Of a stretch of DNA of 51,528 bases, positions 51,395 through 51,528 are shown piece after piece (position 1 is the first letter of the stretch; each line of letters opens with the position of its first letter). The DNA lies in contig CASFZN010000010.1 in assembly GCA_949299195.1 (NCBI GenBank), positions 1 through 51,528 on the forward strand. The letters are read 5' to 3'. A program made the translations under genes and the position numbers. Source of the DNA: an uncultured bacterium (GTDB lineage Bacteria > Bacillota_I > Bacilli_A > RFN20 > CAG-826). The notes under the pieces were generated by a model that saw only the letters and a program-made list of their open reading frames with translations, was not told where the DNA came from and searched no databases.

Positions 51395-51528
51395 TGTACC
51401 CCCTTTACTGGACAAAATTGTCTAATGTAAGGGGGTTTTTAAATGGCAAAATATTCATTAGAATTTAAACTTGAGGTTGTTAAAAAATTTATAGCAGGGG
51501 AATCTTTACCCAAACTAAAAGGTGTTCA
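51395..51528 (+). mobile_element. Left end of an IS3-family (IS150-like) insertion sequence
   Basis: Probable terminal repeat begins TGTACCCCCTTTACTGGAC at 51395, typical of IS150-type ends, followed by the start of an OrfA-like transposase gene. Only 134 bases are in the window. The tip folds into a terminator-like hairpin: CCCCCTTTAC, GACAA, TTGTC, GTAAGGGGG and TTTTT (about 51399-51440), which would stop transcription entering from the tRNA genes. Confidence 0.75.
51443..51528 (+). CDS. IS3-family transposase OrfA, N-terminal fragment
   Basis: ATG at 51443 begins MAKYSLEFKLEVVKKFIAGE, the usual OrfA start (KYSxEFKxxVVxxYLxGExS), which leads into the helix-turn-helix that recognises the IS ends. 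The gene runs off the window after 28 codons. The usual partner OrfB, with the DDE domain reached by frameshifting, would lie beyond the edge. GGGGG just upstream may act as its ribosome binding site. Confidence 0.8.
   Translation, partial: MAKYSLEFKLEVVKKFIAGESLPKLKGV

Noticed and set aside
1-51528. CRISPR arrays, rRNA genes or a replication origin
   Set aside because: No regularly spaced repeat-spacer arrays (the 23-bp iterons are back-to-back without spacers), no rRNA sequence, and no dnaA gene or DnaA-box cluster.

Overview
The window comes from a very AT-rich, low-GC Gram-positive genome. Gene order and content point to an uncultured member of the Bacilli. The minus-strand run pgsA - cinA-type amidohydrolase - recA - (insert) - rny - (insert) - ymdB-like - (insert) - miaB - miaA follows the Bacillus arrangement. 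So does a GpsB/DivIVA gene just upstream of a class B RNase P RNA. Three of the eight CGG codons I found in genes fall where the protein families carry tryptophan (aldose epimerase EPxFG, helicase KExNLK, Nudix MKxSK). CGG therefore probably means Trp here, as in NCBI translation table 36 (Anaerococcus and Onthovivens code). All proteins below are described with the standard table, so CGG appears as Arg. AGG is still Arg and TGA appears to be a stop.

Layout. 1-1139: start of a collagen-like lipoprotein, followed by an 850-base non-coding leader holding a candidate structured RNA. 1.99-14.5 kb: the tRNA-modification, RNA-decay and recombination block, interrupted by three decayed AAA/DUF4143-type ATPase genes and one esterase. 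14.5-17.5 kb: RNase P RNA, GpsB-like protein, the MgtE magnesium channel and tRNA-Leu(GAG). 17.6-20.5 kb: two intact DUF4143 ATPases, each preceded by its own repeats. 20.6-26.1 kb: sugar metabolism (class II aldolase, PFK, nagA, aldose epimerase) and a DeoR regulator. 26.2-28.6 kb: two proteins of unknown function and a TauE-like exporter.

28.7-35.0 kb is one operon, transcribed leftward: TIM homologue, LarA-family enzyme, NagB-like isomerase, then permease, ATPase and lipoprotein of an NMT1/SsuA-type importer. A near-perfect CcpA cre site sits on its ribosome binding site. 35.3-36.6 kb: a uridine-kinase-like enzyme and an ECF transporter S component. 36.8-43.8 kb is a defence-like accessory island: a NERD protein broken by an in-frame TAG, a Nudix hydrolase coupled to a PLD-helicase-DUF3427 protein, a third DUF4143 ATPase with 23-bp iterons, and an AlbA_2/winged-helix protein driven by what looks like a copy of the recA promoter. 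44.0-50.8 kb: a guaA remnant, M3 oligopeptidase, LemA-like protein, HAD phosphatase, ispD, an S1-domain protein and pgi. The window closes with five tRNA genes (Val, Tyr, Gln, Lys, Leu) and the left end of an IS3/IS150-type element.

How it fits together. Aldolase, PFK, TIM homologue, Pgi and NagA form a glycolysis and amino-sugar core. TTTCG-type half-sites near deoR, fba, nagA-pfk and the TIM/LarA operon suggest one DeoR regulator co-ordinates them. The most novel-looking signals are the CGG=Trp evidence, the 23-bp iteron promoters of the DUF4143 ATPases (one probably leaderless), the copied recA promoter, the over-represented palindrome CGATAATTATCG, and the TIM/LarA/NagB-like pathway whose NagB lacks a catalytic aspartate.
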